A stretch of DNA of 15,080 nucleotides from JBGTKH01 sp041744735 (lineage in GTDB: Bacteria; Planctomycetota; Planctomycetia; Pirellulales; Pirellulaceae): assembly GCA_041744735.1 (NCBI GenBank), contig JBGTKH010000221.1, positions 1 to 15,080 on the forward strand, read 5' to 3'. The notes under the pieces are model-generated. The model worked only from the letters and a program-made list of their open reading frames with translations, made no database searches and was not told where the DNA came from. Position numbers and translations under genes: made by a program. This document shows, one piece after another, positions 13,547 through 15,080 of the stretch; the stretch's first letter is position 1, and each line of letters starts with the position of its first letter.

Positions 13547-15080
13547 TTACGAACTGGGGATCGTAGTTGTCGCCAACACGCTGACTTGACTGGCGATGGG
13601 GGTGTAGAGATCGACTTGCGCGGCATCCGTTTCGAGCGAGATGAGCAGCGCGTAGCGCGCCGATCGATGCCAGCGCTCCAAGCTCGGACGCTCCTTCCAC
13701 CAGCCTGTTACTGGATAGACCGCAATCGTTCCCGTGGCAGCCAACTGCGCCGCCGTTCCGGTCCAGACATCGGAATGGACTGAGCCTTTGCAACGCAAAT
13801 TCGGACCGACCGTCCAACTGCGATCATCGGTGGCTGATTCGACCGAGCCTTCGTCTTCTTCCCAGGCCGCTTTGGTGATTCGCTTGAGAAACTCGTTGTC
13901 GTTCATGTCGGTCGGACGCTTGATATCAAACCGAAGTCCGTGCGACTGATAACGGTGCTTGCGCGTCCACCCCCGGCGCCCGGGACTCGGTTCGATGAAG
14001 TACGACAGCGTGACCCGCAAGCGCACGGTTTCACCGCCCAGTTGCTCCAACACTTGCTTAGGCCATGGGAGCCGATGTAACCGCATATCTTTCGTCTTGA
14101 TTCGTTTCTGGCCTTGGGCGTCGATTTCCTGGTCGAAAGGTTGCAACGAGTCTTGAATCACAAGCGTTGCGTTGTTCCTGGCGCTCCAAATCGCCTGATC
14201 GAGCTGCGGAACTCCGTAACCATACACCCGCAGTCGATTGTGGCGCTGATCGTGCGGAAACTCGCTCAGCATCGGGGCCGTCCAGCGCGCCGAATGGACC
14301 AGCAATCCACGAACGGATTCCGGCGACAGTCCGGGATACCGCGACCAGATGATCGCGGCGTAACGGGCGGCTAGTGCCGTTGCAGCACTCGTGTCTCCGG
14401 TGCTCGTGAGCAATGCGCCAGTGGGACTCGTGCGCGTCGTCAACAGCATCAAGTCATCGACGTAGTCCGCACTGCCCGTCGTGGGATCAATCGCTAGGTT
14501 GCCCCCTTCCATGACGATGTCGGGCTTGATCGGCCACGACCGATCTTCCCACACGACCGACGTGCGGCTGGCCGGGCTGAGTTGGCCCGCATTGGCCACC
14601 GGTTTCCAATCCCGGTATTCGTCCGAGTGAATCGTGGCCTTCTCGGTGAAGGCGCCCACGGAAATCGCGTTCCACGATTGGGCCGGATCTTCCACGCCTT
14701 GGGTGTGATTGTGGTCGGGATAATGGTGGCGACCGTCCGCTGGCGTGTTGCCGACGGAGACAACCAATAACCTCGACGGCCGGCCTTCCTCATCCGCACC
14801 CGAACAGATTTGATCCAAGGCCGCCGACCAGGACGAAGGAAATCCTTCATCGCGACTGTCCGCCGTGACCGTCATGGCGAAGGCCCGCCGCTGACGTTCC
14901 GGAGCGACGATTTCGATCCGGGCCACAGACTGGGCCGTCACTTCACCGTACAAATCCGGGTCGTGCTGCCCGTGGTCGGGCAGGATCTTGACCGACTCCA
15001 ACCGGTGTTGGAGCGAAATCGCCCCGGTGCTATTCAGTAAGTCCGTCAGACAACCGTAGAGCGCCAAACCGGCCATCCCC
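13547..15080 (-). CDS. Subtilisin-like (S8) serine protease, IetS-like, cut by the right edge
   Basis: The C-terminal 510 residues or so are visible. The frame enters from the right edge at GMAGLALYGCL, the helix that normally follows the catalytic HGT motif, so Asp and His lie outside the window. The oxyanion-hole Asn is in VVSVGN and the nucleophile Ser is in TSTGDTSAATALAAR. A beta-rich C-terminal domain of more than 200 residues follows (LRVTLSYFIEPSPGRRGW, VYPVTGWWKERP, VDLYTPIASQV). This architecture and these motifs match, from memory, the large S8 proteases paired with an AAA ATPase in the ietAS anti-phage system; the partner would lie just upstream, beyond 15080. No signal peptide can be judged. 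The MAG Met at 15076 is internal, not a start. Its TAA directly abuts the methyltransferase TGA. Confidence 0.82.
   Translation of the reverse strand, partial: GMAGLALYGCLTDLLNSTGAISLQHRLESVKILPDHGQHDPDLYGEVTAQSVARIEIVAPERQRRAFAMTVTADSRDEGFPSSWSAALDQICSGADEEGRPSRLLVVSVGNTPADGRHHYPDHNHTQGVEDPAQSWNAISVGAFTEKATIHSDEYRDWKPVANAGQLSPASRTSVVWEDRSWPIKPDIVMEGGNLAIDPTTGSADYVDDLMLLTTRTSPTGALLTSTGDTSAATALAARYAAIIWSRYPGLSPESVRGLLVHSARWTAPMLSEFPHDQRHNRLRVYGYGVPQLDQAIWSARNNATLVIQDSLQPFDQEIDAQGQKRIKTKDMRLHRLPWPKQVLEQLGGETVRLRVTLSYFIEPSPGRRGWTRKHRYQSHGLRFDIKRPTDMNDNEFLKRITKAAWEEDEGSVESATDDRSWTVGPNLRCKGSVHSDVWTGTAAQLAATGTIAVYPVTGWWKERPSLERWHRSARYALLISLETDAAQVDLYTPIASQVSVLATTTIPSS

Overview
The window looks like a piece of a GC-rich bacterial chromosome, most likely from a planctomycete. 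That assignment rests on recalled similarity: the radical SAM family, the style of the small accessory genes and the integrase all suggest it. No rRNA or tRNA is present to confirm it. No tRNA, rRNA or CRISPR array was seen.

Left part (1-4620, minus strand): a small peptide-modification locus. A class II glutamine amidotransferase (GTG start, Cys-2 nucleophile) lies upstream of a B12-binding radical SAM protein of the RiPP C-methyltransferase type. The radical SAM gene runs directly into a lipoprotein solute-binding protein of the branched-chain amino-acid/amide family, and probably into one more gene cut by the left edge. The amidotransferase and radical SAM genes each carry the same promoter module: a 10-bp-spaced direct repeat of TTTGTC, exactly 22 nt, then TAGRAT. 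They therefore look co-regulated by an OmpR/PhoB-type activator although they are separate transcription units. A perfect consensus sigma-70 promoter between them points at a 55-codon ORF. No classical RiPP precursor was recognised.

Middle part (5192-12000, plus strand): an accessory region. It opens with a complete tyrosine recombinase, followed by about 1 kb of hairpin-rich DNA with no convincing gene. Then come seven small unrecognised plus-strand genes (69-162 aa), mostly with good ribosome-binding sites and ATGA couplings; three carry paired cysteines. A DUF932-like plasmid/phage protein and one more small protein follow. Intergenic DNA here is unusually structured. Two copies of an approximately 110-bp branched repeat (6967-7078 and 8449-8566) differ by compensatory base changes that alter the encoded amino acids, so structure rather than protein is conserved. 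The DUF932-like gene has a perfect H-type pseudoknot just before its ribosome-binding site.

Right part (12119-15080): a ParB-domain/beta-class DNA methyltransferase fusion (plus strand). It abuts, stop codon to stop codon with no base between, a minus-strand subtilisin-like protease cut by the right edge just after the catalytic His region. The protease resembles the protease half of the ietAS anti-phage pair, whose ATPase would lie beyond the window. Overall the right two thirds read as a mobile or defence-type island next to a regulated peptide-modification locus.
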